This document shows, piece by piece, positions 1 through 8,287 of a stretch of DNA of 39,399 nucleotides. Below the pieces are notes generated by a model. That model did not search any database. It had not been told where the DNA came from and saw only the letters and a list, made by a program, of their open reading frames with translations. Made by a program: the position numbers and the translations under genes. The stretch is taken from the NCBI GenBank assembly GCA_017519205.1, contig JAFWSW010000005.1:1-39399 (forward strand), read 5' to 3'. The stretch comes from Clostridiales bacterium (GTDB taxonomy: Bacteria > Bacillota > Clostridia > Saccharofermentanales > Saccharofermentanaceae). Position 1 is the stretch's first letter; each line of letters opens with the position of its first letter.

Positions 1-156
1 AAGGAGCAGAAGACCTTTCCCATAAAGGATGCGGTTGATCCTTTGCACTTCACATTTGACGCACTCAGGATTCTTCCCGTGAATCGTAAAGAGGCTTCCG
101 GTCTTAAGTCCCGCCAGTGTAGGTGAACACTGATCGACCAGATATTGCTCCAGCAT
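1..156 (-). CDS. DUF3793 family protein, N-terminal part (runs off the window)
   Basis: The minus strand opens with ATG at 156-154 and stays open for 52 codons to the window edge. The start MLEQYLVDQCSPTLAGLKTG carries the CSPTLAG-(I/L)-KTGSLF signature I associate with DUF3793, a clostridial family of unknown biochemical role. From memory, these genes often sit near flavodoxin and Feo iron-transport genes. Three cysteines are visible (Cys10, Cys32, Cys35). A GGAG-type ribosome binding site lies upstream of the ATG, and a strong promoter flanked by two palindromic operators lies further up, so the gene should be tightly regulated. The C-terminal part is outside the window. Family assignment is by motif recognition only. 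Confidence 0.75.
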   Translation of the reverse strand, partial: MLEQYLVDQCSPTLAGLKTGSLFTIHGKNPECVKCEVQRINRILYGKGLLLL

Positions 157-182
157 GTTCGGCTTTTCTCCTTTCTTTTGCA

Positions 183-198
183 GTTAGTGTATGCTAAC
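183..198. promoter_or_regulatory. GTTAGC-N4-GCTAAC operator 1
   Basis: GTTAGTGTATGCTAAC, one mismatch to the consensus. It lies just downstream of the -10 box of the DUF3793 promoter, at the expected start of transcription. Confidence 0.8.
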
Positions 199-211
199 TA
201 GCACCAAAGAA

Positions 212-240
212 ACTATACCAATCATAATATAAAAAGTCAA
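212..240 (-). promoter_or_regulatory. Promoter of the DUF3793 gene
   Basis: On the minus strand TTGACT (240-235) and TATAGT (217-212) are separated by 17 bp. GTTAGC-type operators lie on both sides, one at the start site and one upstream of the -35, an arrangement typical of strong repression. Confidence 0.75.
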
Positions 241-247
241 TAATAAA

Positions 248-263
248 ATTAGCGTATGCTAAC
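248..263. promoter_or_regulatory. GTTAGC-N4-GCTAAC operator 2
   Basis: ATTAGCGTATGCTAAC, one mismatch. It sits between the -35 boxes of two divergent promoters (235-240 minus and 278-283 plus) and could be shared by both. Confidence 0.75.
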
Positions 264-277
264 TTGAAAATTAAATG

Positions 278-306
278 TTGACAAAGAATTTGTCATCTGC
301 TATCAT
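278..306 (+). promoter_or_regulatory. Promoter of the candidate small RNA
   Basis: TTGACA (278-283), 17-bp spacer, TATCAT (301-306). It points away from the DUF3793 gene towards a stretch with no plausible gene before the terminator near 543. Confidence 0.7.
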
Positions 307-314
307 TCATATCA

Positions 315-330
315 GTTAGCGACAGCTAAC
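315..330. promoter_or_regulatory. GTTAGC-N4-GCTAAC operator 3
   Basis: GTTAGCGACAGCTAAC is a perfect match. It starts 8 bp after the -10 of the plus-strand promoter, so bound repressor would cover the start site. Confidence 0.85.
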
Positions 331-508
331 TAGTTTGTGTTCTTAGATGTCATACCTATACTGATCCGGGGGATTCCTGATATTTCCTTACAGAAGACCA
401 ACTCCCCTTTCGCACTTCTTGTAGTGATGCCCCCGGGAAAAAGTTGCCTGAAAGAAATCCGCTTGGCGAGGTGGATTAGGCAATCCTTTAGGTATTATCC
501 TTGGAAAA

Positions 509-543
509 GGTCCGCAACTGTACCTCATTGCGGACCTTTTTTT
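509..543. terminator. Bidirectional intrinsic terminator
   Basis: The stem GGTCCGCAA (509-517) pairs with TTGCGGACC (528-536) and is followed by seven T on the plus strand. On the minus strand the same stem is followed by TTTT, so it can also end the permease transcript whose stop is at 570. Confidence 0.85.
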
Positions 544-569
544 GGGCTTTTATTCTCATTCCGGGACGA

Positions 570-2912
570 TCAATCCATACCTTTGAGTATTTCTACCATA
601 TCCAGTTTTCGGATCTTCTTGTTGAACATGAAACTGACAAGTACCGAGATTCCGATCACGAAGGCTGCTGCGCCGAGATATACGAGCACGCCTGCTCCAA
701 CCGGATAGTCCATACTGTCTCCGTTACTGTCGAACATATACTGTAAAAGCATTGTCCCGAACGGTGCACCGAGGACTGTTCCAATGATCGAGAGCCAGAG
801 ATTCTGTAACGAAAGCACTTTGCGGATGCGTTTCGTAGAGAATCCGAGGACTTTGAGCGTTGCAAATTCCTTGACTCTTTCGTGGAATGAGAGGTTTCCG
901 CAGTTGTAGAGAACTACGACCGGAAGAACGGCGGCGAAAACAACGAAGACAATGAGCATCGCATAGATTATCTCCATCATGATGTCGAAGCTTTCCTTTA
1001 GATCTTTATCGTCATGGATAGCCAGTATGCCGGGTTTTCCTGCAAGTTCTTCGGCGTCGATATCGTTATCTGTATACAGCATCGTCGGAACGTAGGATGC
1101 TCCCGCCTCTTCGTAGTCTTCACGAAGCATTGTAACTCCGGAGTAGTTCGGATGACGGTTGATCAGACCGACTTTGGCCTCATACCAGGTGTTTTTCTCA
1201 TAGAGGTGCCAGTAGATCGTTTCTCCTTCATGGATATCCAGAGCGCGGGCAAGTTTCATTGTAACTGCGCATGTTCCGGGAGTAAGAGAAGAGAGCGCCT
1301 GCTTTTTATCAGTAAGACGGAACTTTTCTTTTCCCTCGGTGACTATTAAGGAAGTGGCCCGTTTCTTATCCGAAGTGGCGTTCGGTGTCTTGGCGATCTC
1401 GATGCCGGATGCCTGAATCAGCTCGCCGCCGTACATCGCCTGATACTCTTCCGCCTGATCTATAGAGATCTCTTCGGAGAAATCAATCTCGTTTTTAAAG
1501 TTCTGGATCTTATCGAATGTCCAGGAACTGGCGTCCTTGATTGTCGTGATCGATGCAAGCGCCGCGACCATGATCATCATACCTGCTGCTGTGCCGAAGA
1601 TGCCCATGAAAGTACGAAGCTTTCCTCGTGAAATATCACGGAGATTGTACTGGGAAGCGAAGCCAAGCTTGCCCCAGAACGGAAGCTTTTCGAAGAGAGT
1701 TCTTTTACCGGCTTTCGGGGATGCTGGACGAAGGCTTGCCGCCGGGTGAATATTCATTACTTTTCGGCAGCTGAGATAGGTGGCCAATGTGCAGCAGAAA
1801 ACAATAAGAACTAACACGATAAAGAAGGATGCATCCATCTCGACCGTCCATCCTGGGATGTAATACCACTCCCGGAAAATCGCTGCGATTAGTTCACCGA
1901 AGGCATAGGTTCCGACAAATAGTCCGACGATCGATCCCAAAAGGGAAACGACGAAACTGTAACTCAGATAATGGAGGATGATCTTTCTCTTTTTCATGCC
2001 CAGTGCGCGGAGTGTGCCGATCTGAGTTCTCTGGCGGGCGATCATGCGGTTCATGGTGGTCATGATGACCAGAAGTGCGATCGCGATGAAAACGACCGGG
2101 AAAGTAACTGCAAACTGATCGTGCTGCTCAAGCTCATCAAGCATAACGGAAATTCCGGGAAGATCATTACGGTCACAGAAGACAGCGAAGTTTCCGTGAA
2201 GTGCTTCCGAGATCTCGCTTTCCAGACTCTTCACATCCTCTTGATCAGTGGTAAAGATCAATTCATTAAAGGGGATGCCCGATCCGATATCTGAAAGGTC
2301 GATGCCCTTCAGTGAGGAGAGACTCTCCAGAAGTCCTTCATACGGCATATAGATGACAGCGATATTCTTGACTACGATATCGAGGTCCTTATCTGCTTTG
2401 AGATACTGGTATTCCGGAGCAACCATAAGTCCGCCGATCTTTTTGGTAATGGAAAAGCCCTGGAAAGAGAAAGTAAAATCATCTCCTGGTTTCAGATCCC
2501 AGGCGTTTGCAAACGATTCGGAGATCCAGATCGACTCAGTGTCTTTCAGGTCAAAAGCATCCCCGCTAATGAAAAACGGTTTGGAAACCAGGTTTTCTTC
2601 CAGAATGAATACTTCCAGCTGCGCCTGATCATGGCTCTCTGCGGTAGCAGAGACATGGATGCGGCGTTCCGCCTCTTTAATATCAGAAAGCGCACGGATA
2701 CTCGATAGGTTATCTTCGGTAAATCCTTCGCTGTAGATGAACCCGTCTGCGCAGTTCGTATCTTCCTGAAGGTCGGAGAGTTTCCTTCTCGCACTGATGT
2801 TACTTGCCTTCATGCAGGCGAAAAGCGATATAGCAAGAAATGCCAGAATAAACAGGGAGAGAAACTGCCCGAGGTTTCCCCGGATCTCCCGGAACATTTT
2901 TTTACAAAGCAT
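570..2912 (-). CDS. MacB/FtsX-type ABC transporter permease (system A)
   Basis: Membrane permease of 780 residues, probable partner of the ATPase immediately upstream. The start [13 protein letters not shown] is chosen because its ATG overlaps the ATPase stop (TAATG) and follows AGGTGGAG. It has one transmembrane helix near residues 12-32, a large extracellular domain, an FtsX domain with the QIGTLRALGMKK coupling motif around residue 300, a central transmembrane helix near 475, and a second FtsX domain at the C-terminus ending in the usual EILKGMD. The two-FtsX-domain layout is typical of Firmicutes permeases for peptide or drug efflux and of LolCE-like systems. The substrate cannot be read from sequence. 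The operator 5' of the ATPase should control both genes. Confidence 0.88.
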   Translation of the reverse strand: MLCKKMFREIRGNLGQFLSLFILAFLAISLFACMKASNISARRKLSDLQEDTNCADGFIYSEGFTEDNLSSIRALSDIKEAERRIHVSATAESHDQAQLEVFILEENLVSKPFFISGDAFDLKDTESIWISESFANAWDLKPGDDFTFSFQGFSITKKIGGLMVAPEYQYLKADKDLDIVVKNIAVIYMPYEGLLESLSSLKGIDLSDIGSGIPFNELIFTTDQEDVKSLESEISEALHGNFAVFCDRNDLPGISVMLDELEQHDQFAVTFPVVFIAIALLVIMTTMNRMIARQRTQIGTLRALGMKKRKIILHYLSYSFVVSLLGSIVGLFVGTYAFGELIAAIFREWYYIPGWTVEMDASFFIVLVLIVFCCTLATYLSCRKVMNIHPAASLRPASPKAGKRTLFEKLPFWGKLGFASQYNLRDISRGKLRTFMGIFGTAAGMMIMVAALASITTIKDASSWTFDKIQNFKNEIDFSEEISIDQAEEYQAMYGGELIQASGIEIAKTPNATSDKKRATSLIVTEGKEKFRLTDKKQALSSLTPGTCAVTMKLARALDIHEGETIYWHLYEKNTWYEAKVGLINRHPNYSGVTMLREDYEEAGASYVPTMLYTDNDIDAEELAGKPGILAIHDDKDLKESFDIMMEIIYAMLIVFVVFAAVLPVVVLYNCGNLSFHERVKEFATLKVLGFSTKRIRKVLSLQNLWLSIIGTVLGAPFGTMLLQYMFDSNGDSMDYPVGAGVLVYLGAAAFVIGISVLVSFMFNKKIRKLDMVEILKGMD

Positions 2913-3619
2913 TACCACTCCACCTCCCGAACAGAGACAGGAGATTCGTTGATACGGACCTCTCTGACTTTCCCGTTTTTCATGCGGATGACCTTGTCTG
3001 CACAGCGTGCGATATCCGCATTGTGAGTGACCAGGACGACGGTTTTCCCGCGTTTTCTGCATAGATCAGCGAGGAGCTCCAGAACGATTACGCCTGTTTC
3101 GGAGTCGAGTGCTCCAGTCGGTTCATCGCCAAGGATGATCTTCGGATCCTTGCAAAGAGCTCGGGCGATGGAGATGCGCTGTTGTTCACCGCCGGACATC
3201 TGAGAGGGAAACTTGTCCTTGTGGTCAGAAAGACCAACAGCTTCAAGCATCTCCATGGGGTCCCTTGCATCTTTGACGATATTCTTCACCAGAGCCACAT
3301 TTTCAAGGGCAGTCAGTGAAGGCAGGAGGTTATAAAATTGGAAGATAAAGCCGATTGTTGTAGCGCGGTAATCGGAGAGCTGCTTATCGTTCATGGAGGA
3401 CACTTGCTGTCCTGCTACGGTGACTGTTCCGGATGTAGGAGTGTCCATACCTCCGAGCATATTCAGGACAGTAGATTTTCCCGCGCCGGACTGTCCCAGA
3501 ATGACGACGAACTCGCCTTCGTCAATGGTAAAATTGACGTCGTTATTGGCAAGCTGGATGCCCTCGCCCTCGCCATATTGTTTGACTACATTTTTGAATT
3601 CTACAATCGTCTTTCCCAT
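2912..3619 (-). CDS. ABC transporter ATP-binding protein (system A, MacB/LolD family)
   Basis: Cytoplasmic ATPase of 235 residues. Walker [10 protein letters not shown] (about 42-50), the [17 protein letters not shown]-loop region typical of MacB/LolD, signature MSGGEQQR, Walker [12 protein letters not shown] and the switch His in VLVTHNA are all present. The start MGKTIVEF at 3619 is preferred over the longer frame because a GGAG ribosome binding site precedes it and the extra residues would cross the promoter and operator. It forms a two-gene operon with the downstream permease. Transcription is from TTGACC/TAGAAT (3710-3681) with an operator over the start site. Confidence 0.92.
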   Translation of the reverse strand: MGKTIVEFKNVVKQYGEGEGIQLANNDVNFTIDEGEFVVILGQSGAGKSTVLNMLGGMDTPTSGTVTVAGQQVSSMNDKQLSDYRATTIGFIFQFYNLLPSLTALENVALVKNIVKDARDPMEMLEAVGLSDHKDKFPSQMSGGEQQRISIARALCKDPKIILGDEPTGALDSETGVIVLELLADLCRKRGKTVVLVTHNADIARCADKVIRMKNGKVREVRINESPVSVREVEW

Positions 3620-3657
3620 ATTCAGTCTCCTTAGATATATAGAAATAAGTGTTAGAG

Positions 3658-3673
3658 GTAAGCGATAGCTAAC
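3658..3673. promoter_or_regulatory. GTTAGC-N4-GCTAAC operator 4
   Basis: GTAAGCGATAGCTAAC, one mismatch. It lies directly downstream of the -10 box of the minus-strand ABC operon. Confidence 0.72.
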
Positions 3674-3680
3674 CAATGAC

Positions 3681-3710
3681 ATTCTACGCTTATCCCTGAA
3701 AATAGGTCAA
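3681..3710 (-). promoter_or_regulatory. Promoter of ABC system A
   Basis: On the minus strand TTGACC (3710-3705), an 18-bp spacer and TAGAAT (3686-3681) precede operator 4. Confidence 0.55.
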
Positions 3711-3718
3711 TAGAAAAA

Positions 3719-3734
3719 TTGAGACAAACCTCAA
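3719..3734. promoter_or_regulatory. TTGAG-N6-CTCAA dyad, distal copy
   Basis: TTGAG/CTCAA arms are separated by 6 bp (ACAAAC). A second copy lies 61 bp downstream at 3780, both between the divergent ABC operon and tetR. Likely the operator of the adjacent TetR protein. Confidence 0.55.
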
Positions 3735-3779
3735 CTTTGTGAAAAGTGAATAAAACGAAGAGAGGTATTTTGTGAAAAA

Positions 3780-3795
3780 TTGAGTAATGTCTCAA
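3780..3795. promoter_or_regulatory. TTGAG-N6-CTCAA dyad, proximal copy
   Basis: The same arms as the copy at 3719, with spacer TAATGT. The conserved arms and differing spacers argue for a protein-binding site rather than chance. No convincing -35/-10 pair for tetR was found nearby. Confidence 0.55.
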
Positions 3796-3869
3796 CTTTT
3801 GTGGTAATGGCAGATGATTTGTGGTTTAATGAATCTGGGGACAAGGAAACTTGTATCAAGAGGTGTAGG

Positions 3870-4550
3870 ATGGCAAAGAAGAAAGAAACAGAAAAAACTT
3901 CTATGGTGAGCCAGAAGACTCAAGACTCAGATATCCGGAAGGCCATGGCGGTTCCGAAGCAGAAACGCTCTATTGAGACCCGCCTTCGTATCCTTACGGT
4001 CGGTGGGGAACTGATCCTGAAAAAAGGCTACCATAATGTGACTGCTGATGAGATAGCGAAGGAAGCCGGAGTATCTACCGGTATCGTATATCACTATTTC
4101 CGCGATAAAAAGGATATCCTTATAACAGCTCTGGATATGACGGCAGAACATCTGTTAGATGATGTCAAGAAGTTTTACCATGAGGCGGAGACTGGGGAGA
4201 ATGACCTGGATTTTGATGCTTTTGCCGAAAAGACCATGGACTATATCTTGGAGTACCATAGAAGAAACTGGGAAGTCCATGAAGAAATGGAAGCGTTGTA
4301 TCACACAGATGCGGAAATTGCAGCGGTTTCAGATACATTCTGGCAGAAGTTTTATACGACGGTCGAAGAGATACTCATAGCCAAAGGAGCTCAGAAGGAG
4401 AACCTTTCCGAGAATATCCGCATGGCACTGAATTACTTTGAGTGTTACTGCCATACATATATGCATCCCATTAATGATGCACTCGATCAGGAATATATGC
4501 GAAGAAAAACGATGGCGATCATAAAGGATCTGCTCTTCGGAGAAAAGTAA
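3870..4550 (+). CDS. TetR/AcrR family transcriptional regulator (first of five)
   Basis: DNA-binding regulator of 226 residues. The TetR helix-turn-helix spans about residues 36-84, with the TADEIAKEAGVSTGIVYHYF recognition segment. The C-terminal ligand domain is aromatic and acidic and not assignable to a ligand. The start at 3870 follows AGAGGTG; a longer frame from the TTG at 3780 would begin inside a palindromic operator and lacks a ribosome binding site. The N-terminal 30 residues before the HTH are unusually long and lysine-rich, so later in-frame ATGs are possible. It is divergent from ABC system A, and two TTGAG-N6-CTCAA dyads upstream suggest autoregulation and control of that neighbour. 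Confidence 0.88.
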   Translation: MAKKKETEKTSMVSQKTQDSDIRKAMAVPKQKRSIETRLRILTVGGELILKKGYHNVTADEIAKEAGVSTGIVYHYFRDKKDILITALDMTAEHLLDDVKKFYHEAETGENDLDFDAFAEKTMDYILEYHRRNWEVHEEMEALYHTDAEIAAVSDTFWQKFYTTVEEILIAKGAQKENLSENIRMALNYFECYCHTYMHPINDALDQEYMRRKTMAIIKDLLFGEK

Positions 4551-4559
4551 AAATCCCCG

Positions 4560-4588
4560 TTGACATAATTCATATTCGGTCGTAAGAT
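4560..4588 (+). promoter_or_regulatory. Promoter of the second tetR gene
   Basis: TTGACA (4560-4565), 17-bp spacer, TAAGAT (4583-4588). The -10 overlaps the left end of the 28-bp dyad, consistent with autorepression. Confidence 0.75.
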
Positions 4589-4613
4589 AACGGTGTTACG
4601 TAACGGCGTTATC
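4586..4613. promoter_or_regulatory. 28-bp compound TetR operator
   Basis: Two nested inverted repeats with the layout ATAAC-N3-GTTA-N2-TAAC-N3-GTTAT, with GTTACGTAAC as the perfect core. This length and double symmetry resemble QacR-type operators bound by two dimers. The same layout recurs before the tetR gene at 38466. Confidence 0.7.
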
Positions 4614-4640
4614 TAATAACGCGCTTTGATGAGGCAAAAC

Positions 4641-5258
4641 ATGAAAAACGACAGAGAGACAAGAGAAAAACTGCTTTCCTGCGCGAAGAAAGAATTTATG
4701 GAGAAGGGCTTTCAGAACGCATCCTTAAGGCAGATCTGCAGTCAGGCGGGTGTAACGACCGGCGCGGTCTATTTCTTCTTCAAGGACAAGGAAGGCCTGT
4801 TCGCAGCACTGGTGGACGATGTCTATCAGAATGTCATGCAGACGCTTGCACATCACCTTGCTGAGGATTCGGAAGAAGACCTGGCAACGTATGTCCATAT
4901 GCCCGGCGATCACGATCCGTTTGTTGAAGAGCTGATTCATGCTCTTTACCAGAACCATGATGCAGTTGTTCTTCTTATCTCTAAGTCTACCGGCTCGAAA
5001 TACGAACATGCCGTAGAGGACATCATCTCGATTATTGAGAGTCAGTTTGGTGCTGTGGCGGAAGAATACGGAAAATCCGTTCCCGGCAAGCAGACAAACC
5101 GCGCGATGGTCCACTGGCTGTCGCATCTTTCGGTCATGACTTTCGTTCATCTTCTGACTCATGTCAAGGATGAAAAGAAAGCCCTGCGATTCATGAAACC
5201 GGCGATGGAACACCTCATCATCGGATGGACGAACTTTATTCTCGAAGATAAAGAGTAA
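4641..5258 (+). CDS. TetR/AcrR family transcriptional regulator (second)
   Basis: Regulator of 205 residues with an N-terminal TetR HTH (about residues 7-55, including SLRQICSQAGVTTGAVYFFF) and a helical C-terminal ligand domain. The start at 4641 (MKNDRETREK) has GAGG six bases upstream; the ATG at 4629 has no ribosome binding site. It has its own consensus promoter and a 28-bp dyad covering the -10. It lies just upstream of ABC system B in the same direction, and so is the best candidate for a local regulator of that system. It is similar in size and HTH to the TetR at 38466, whose operator has the same geometry, suggesting paralogy. Confidence 0.9.
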   Translation: MKNDRETREKLLSCAKKEFMEKGFQNASLRQICSQAGVTTGAVYFFFKDKEGLFAALVDDVYQNVMQTLAHHLAEDSEEDLATYVHMPGDHDPFVEELIHALYQNHDAVVLLISKSTGSKYEHAVEDIISIIESQFGAVAEEYGKSVPGKQTNRAMVHWLSHLSVMTFVHLLTHVKDEKKALRFMKPAMEHLIIGWTNFILEDKE

Positions 5259-5298
5259 TAATGCAGGTTCTTTTCGAAAAGCACTTTTATAACATGCG

Positions 5299-5314
5299 GT
5301 TAGCAGTATCTAAC
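5299..5314. promoter_or_regulatory. GTTAGC-N4-GCTAAC operator 5
   Basis: GTTAGCAGTATCTAAC, one mismatch. It precedes ABC system B and lies just after a possible -10, TATAAC (5288-5293), whose -35 is weak. Confidence 0.7.
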
Positions 5315-5333
5315 CTCAGAAGGAGAAGGGAAA

Positions 5334-6035
5334 ATGTATCTTACAATCAAAGATGTGAAGAAAAGCTATGGTGAGAACGGAAGCTATATTGAAGTGTTAA
5401 AAGGAGTGAGCACGGAAGTCGAAAAAGGCCAGATGTGCGTAATTCAAGGGACCAGCGGATCCGGTAAATCGACGCTTCTGAACTGTATCGGAGGGCTGGA
5501 TACCATGGATTCCGGCTCTGTACAGGTAGAAGGAAAGGAGATCTTCGGGTTAAAGCCTGCACAGCTTTCCGACTACAGAAGAGATAATCTGGGATTTGTA
5601 TTTCAGTTTTATAATCTGGTACCGAATCTTACGGTCAGAGAAAACATCCAGATCTGCCAGCATATCGCTGAAGATCCGCTCGATATGGACGAACTGCTGG
5701 ACACTCTGGGACTTACTGAGCATCAGAATAAGTTCCCTGCGCAGCTCAGTGGCGGTCAGCAGCAGCGATGTGCGATCGCCCGGGCTCTGATCAAGAATCC
5801 GAAGCTGCTTCTTTGCGATGAGCCGACCGGAGCGCTCGATTCGAAGACCTCTCGGGACATTCTTGTCCTTCTTGAAAAAGTAAATGCTAAGTATAACACC
5901 ACGATGCTCATCGTTACCCACAATAACTCGATCAAGAATATGGTGCATAAAGTCATTTATCTAAAAGACGGACAGATCAAGAAGGATTATGAAAACGAAG
6001 TCAGGACACCTGCTTCTGAATTGGAGGATCTCTGA
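5334..6035 (+). CDS. ABC transporter ATP-binding protein (system B, MacB/LolD family)
   Basis: ATPase of 233 residues with Walker A GTSGSGKST (about 38-46), Q-loop FQFYNLVPNLTVREN, signature LSGGQQQR, Walker [13 protein letters not shown] and a switch His in IVTHNN. AAGGAGAAGGG precedes the ATG. The stop overlaps the permease start (TGATG), so the two are translationally coupled. It closely resembles the ATPase at 30169 (shared LGLxEHQNK, GALIK/[20 protein letters not shown]), and their permeases also match, so systems B and C are paralogous. Operator 5 lies 20 bp upstream of the start codon. Confidence 0.92.
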   Translation: MYLTIKDVKKSYGENGSYIEVLKGVSTEVEKGQMCVIQGTSGSGKSTLLNCIGGLDTMDSGSVQVEGKEIFGLKPAQLSDYRRDNLGFVFQFYNLVPNLTVRENIQICQHIAEDPLDMDELLDTLGLTEHQNKFPAQLSGGQQQRCAIARALIKNPKLLLCDEPTGALDSKTSRDILVLLEKVNAKYNTTMLIVTHNNSIKNMVHKVIYLKDGQIKKDYENEVRTPASELEDL

Positions 6036-8257
6036 TGAATCGTGTGTTAAATCGAAGATTATTAAGGGATCTCCGCGTCAATTTCGGAAGATACCTGGCA
6101 TTATTATTCATGATCTTTCTCGGAATCTACCTTGTAGTCAGCATCGTCGGCTCTTCTGAAATGGTCATACAGGGAACGGAAAAATGGAAAGAAAAGAACC
6201 ATGTCGAAGACGGCCAGTTCTCGGTATTTCTTCCCCTTTCCGATGATATGCAAAAAGAACTGTCTTCGGATGGAACTGAGATCGAGGGGATGTTCTCGGT
6301 CGATCTGAGAGTGAGTGACGGATCGGAACTCCGCGTGTTTTCTGAAAGAGAGAAGATCGATCTGATCATGCTTGATGAAGGAAGCCACCCTTCATCAGAG
6401 AACGAAGCCGTGATCGAAAAGGGCTATGCCCGTGTACACGATATCTCTCTGGGCGACAGCATAGTCGTGGAGGGAAGTGCTTTTACCGTCGTAGGCATCG
6501 GATCGGTTCCGGACTATGATCAGGTTCTGAGGACGTTTTCCACTCCTGCAGTTGATAGCGAGTCCTTCGGACTGATGTTTGTGACAAAGGCTAGTTATGA
6601 CAGCCTGACCAGATCTCTTCCGAACAAAGTCCAGACATATACCTACGCTTATCGTCTGGGAAACTGTACTTCTGATGAACTGAAGGAAAAGATTCAGCAC
6701 CTTACTTCATTTGTTGCTTATGATGATAACATCCGCATCGAGGCGGCTTCCGGCGATGTGATCATGGATAAGAAGGTGGGACTGGTTGCCGGCATAATCG
6801 TGCTGATGCTTTTTGCCTATGTCATCTCGGTATTTGTCGTACACCAGATCGAGCGTGAGCAGCCGGTCATCGGTGCACTCTATGCACTCGGTGTGAAGAA
6901 AAGGAATCTTCTTGTTCACTACGTGCTGCTGCCGACGATCACGGCCCTGATTGCAGGGATACTGGGAGCAGTTGTTGCATTTTCTCCTTTGGGGATCGGT
7001 GTAATGAGCTTTTCGACCTATGAGTATTTCTCTATCCCGGAATTTCCGGTTGTGTATCCGCTTTATCTGATCCTTTATGCAGTTGCGCTTCCGCCGGTGA
7101 TCTGTGCTCTTGTCAACCTTTGGACAGTAAACCGGAGACTTTCCCGCACAGCGCTTTCACTTCTTCGCAATGAACAGTCGGCGGGAAGCTATAAGCAGGT
7201 AAAACTGAAGTGTAAGCGTTTCACTACGGCCTTCAGTATCCGGCAGCTCCTTCGCGAGCGCCGTTCGGCAATCACGATCATCGTCGGTATGGTCATCACG
7301 TTTATGGTCGTTGTATTAGGCATAAACACCTTTGTACTCTGCCGCGCGGTACGCGATAATAATACGGAAGATACGAAATATGAGTATATGTATTTATATA
7401 AATTCCCCGATGAAGTGGCACCGGAAGGCGGAGAGGCGACATTTGTAAAGACACTCTCTATTGACTGCCTGGGCTATACCCTTGACACGTCTGTGATCGG
7501 AATCGACGGTGAAAGCCGGTATTTTGATGCGAAGCCGGAAAAGGGCAAGAGCCGCTGTGTGGTGAACCGTTCTCTGGTACAGCGCTATGGCTACAAGGTC
7601 GGAGACAAGATCATATTGACGGACGGAGCCGAAGATATGGATTACTGCTTCACAATCACGGATATCAGTGAATACTCTGTCGGTTTTACGATCTTTATGG
7701 ATATAGACAGCATGCGAGATCTGTTCGGAGAGAAAGAGGGATACTTCAATGTGGTCTATTCGGACACGGAGCTTCCGATTGATGAGGCGAAACTGTATTC
7801 GATAACTACGAAAGAAGATATCAAGAGGAGCTCTTCGGTCTTCATTGATACGATGATGCCGCTGACGGTTACACTGCTTAGTGCCGGTGCCGTGATCTTC
7901 ATGGTCGTTATGTATCTGATGCTGGCGGTCATGATTGACCGTTCCGCGATGGGTATCTCGCTTATCAAGATCTTCGGATACCGTCCCGGCGAGATCCGTA
8001 AACTCTACTTAAACGGCAATACGTTTGTCGTGATCGTTGGCGGAATTCTGGCGTTCCCGCTGGCGAAGAAGATCATCGATACGATCTATCCGAGTTTTAT
8101 TGCCAATGTGGCCTGCTCGATGAATCTGTCCTACCCGTGGTATCTGTATCTTATGATCGCTGCCTGCGTTCTCCTGATCTACTTTATGATCAGTACGGTT
8201 CTGGTAAGAAAAATCAAGAAGATCTCTCCGACGGAGATTCTTAAGAATCGAGAGTGA
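6035..8257 (+). CDS. MacB/FtsX-type ABC transporter permease (system B)
   Basis: Membrane permease of 740 residues. The N-terminal helix is near residues 17-40, followed by an extracellular domain. The first FtsX domain is near 245-370, with the QIEREQPVIGALYALGVKK coupling region. A central helix lies near 410-435 before a second extracellular segment, and the C-terminal FtsX domain ends in ISPTEILKNRE. Start and stop context give a tight two-gene operon with the ATPase. It is homologous end to end with the permease at 30888 (similar N-terminus, SELRVF/SEVRVF, matching C-terminal KNRE) but more distant from that at 570. The substrate is unknown; efflux of a peptide or amphiphile is the usual role for this architecture. 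Confidence 0.88.
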   Translation: MNRVLNRRLLRDLRVNFGRYLALLFMIFLGIYLVVSIVGSSEMVIQGTEKWKEKNHVEDGQFSVFLPLSDDMQKELSSDGTEIEGMFSVDLRVSDGSELRVFSEREKIDLIMLDEGSHPSSENEAVIEKGYARVHDISLGDSIVVEGSAFTVVGIGSVPDYDQVLRTFSTPAVDSESFGLMFVTKASYDSLTRSLPNKVQTYTYAYRLGNCTSDELKEKIQHLTSFVAYDDNIRIEAASGDVIMDKKVGLVAGIIVLMLFAYVISVFVVHQIEREQPVIGALYALGVKKRNLLVHYVLLPTITALIAGILGAVVAFSPLGIGVMSFSTYEYFSIPEFPVVYPLYLILYAVALPPVICALVNLWTVNRRLSRTALSLLRNEQSAGSYKQVKLKCKRFTTAFSIRQLLRERRSAITIIVGMVITFMVVVLGINTFVLCRAVRDNNTEDTKYEYMYLYKFPDEVAPEGGEATFVKTLSIDCLGYTLDTSVIGIDGESRYFDAKPEKGKSRCVVNRSLVQRYGYKVGDKIILTDGAEDMDYCFTITDISEYSVGFTIFMDIDSMRDLFGEKEGYFNVVYSDTELPIDEAKLYSITTKEDIKRSSSVFIDTMMPLTVTLLSAGAVIFMVVMYLMLAVMIDRSAMGISLIKIFGYRPGEIRKLYLNGNTFVVIVGGILAFPLAKKIIDTIYPSFIANVACSMNLSYPWYLYLMIAACVLLIYFMISTVLVRKIKKISPTEILKNRE

Positions 8258-8287
8258 CAGGTCTTTTTTATAAAAGCATATCCTCTA

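Larger units (their letters stand above)
314..543 (+). ncRNA. Candidate operator-controlled small RNA
   Basis: A consensus promoter (278-306) followed by a perfect operator reads into about 230 nt that end in a strong intrinsic terminator (509-543). The only ATG near the 5' end opens a five-codon frame, and longer frames lack a ribosome binding site or run through the terminator. Paired segments are visible: CCGGGGG near 366 with CCCCCGG near 432, and GGATT with AATCC near 474-486. C-rich single-stranded stretches (CTCCCCTTTC near 403) could pair with Shine-Dalgarno sequences, as described for the iron-responsive FsrA RNA of Bacillus subtilis. I recognise no known RNA family. Transcription is inferred; the terminator could instead serve the convergent ABC operon alone. 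Confidence 0.5.

Noticed and set aside
337-708. A 123-codon plus-strand frame as a gene
   Set aside because: It has no ribosome binding site, a non-ATG start, runs through an intrinsic terminator and overlaps the ABC permease in antisense.
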